A stretch of DNA of 64,000 bases, taken from contig NC_063276.1 of assembly GCF_910591885.1 (NCBI RefSeq), positions 4,774,001 through 4,838,000 of the forward strand. Direction: 5' to 3'. Below are positions 63,913 to 64,000 of this stretch, one piece after another. This DNA is from Bombus terrestris (lineage: Eukaryota; Arthropoda; Insecta; Hymenoptera; Apidae). Under the pieces are notes generated by a model that searched no databases, was not told where the DNA came from, and worked only from the letters and a program-made list of their open reading frames with translations. Made by a program: the position numbers and the translations under genes. Positions within the stretch are counted from its first letter, which is position 1; the number at the start of each line of letters is the position of its first letter.

Positions 63913-64000
63913 GTTGAGTTTTAGTATTCTTATGGGTGTTCGAGATAGATCACTGGTGCTTTCATTTTTGTAATTGTTTCGCGTATTAGTGTACGTATAC

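Overview
The window looks like insect nuclear DNA, most likely from an aculeate hymenopteran such as a bee. This is inferred from the AT-rich sequence with scattered CpG-dense islands, GT-AG exons separated by very long introns, mariner-type inverted-repeat relics whose ends begin TTGGATTGGCAACTAAG, and many CCTAACC/CCTCAACC motifs. There are no operons, rRNA genes or tRNA genes, and I see no complete intact gene. Most short ORFs in the window are chance or lie in CpG-rich non-coding islands.

The one gene I can support runs on the minus strand and enters the window at its 5' end. Three coding exons are visible. A distal first exon (1A, 63475 to 63151) encodes 108 residues with a basic, hydrophilic N-terminus and a terminal hydrophobic segment. 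An alternative proximal first exon (1B, 14308 to 14152) encodes 52 residues that look like a signal peptide. A shared second exon (5728 to 5510) encodes a Thr/Glu-rich linker, an SGGG glycosaminoglycan-type motif, and the start of a thrombospondin-N-terminal-like (TSPN/laminin-G) domain. Both first exons end in phase 1 with strong donors, and exon 2 starts in phase 1, so each can splice to it through the same valine codon. The exon 2 peptide most resembles the start of the TSPN domain of a collagen XV/XVIII (multiplexin) type protein; collagen V/XI is the alternative. The rest of the TSPN domain, the collagen repeats and the C-terminus lie beyond the left edge.

Layout: 1-5509 is the start of intron 2, continuing off the window. 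5510-5728 is exon 2. 5729-14151 is the 8.4-kb intron after exon 1B. 14152-14308 is exon 1B, with its leader and candidate promoter at about 14309-14620. 14621-63150 is the remainder of the 57.4-kb intron after exon 1A. 63151-63475 is exon 1A, and 63476-64000 is its leader and upstream DNA. The long intron holds CpG-rich islands (candidate enhancers or promoters), small inverted-repeat elements (18.4, 41.2 and 53.2 kb), two Tc1-like terminal fragments (50.1 and 61.4 kb), a dispersed ~700-bp LTR-like repeat (21.9 and 46.5-47.4 kb), several decayed tandem arrays, and microsatellites.

In function, the two first exons would give the same extracellular protein different N-termini. One would be made from the distal promoter with a long basic N-terminus, possibly membrane-anchored. 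The other would be conventionally secreted from the proximal promoter. Short upstream ORFs precede both start codons. Five GTCAAGGTCR nuclear-receptor (FTZ-F1/ERR type) sites lie in the long intron, one of them about 290 bp upstream of the exon 1B start codon.
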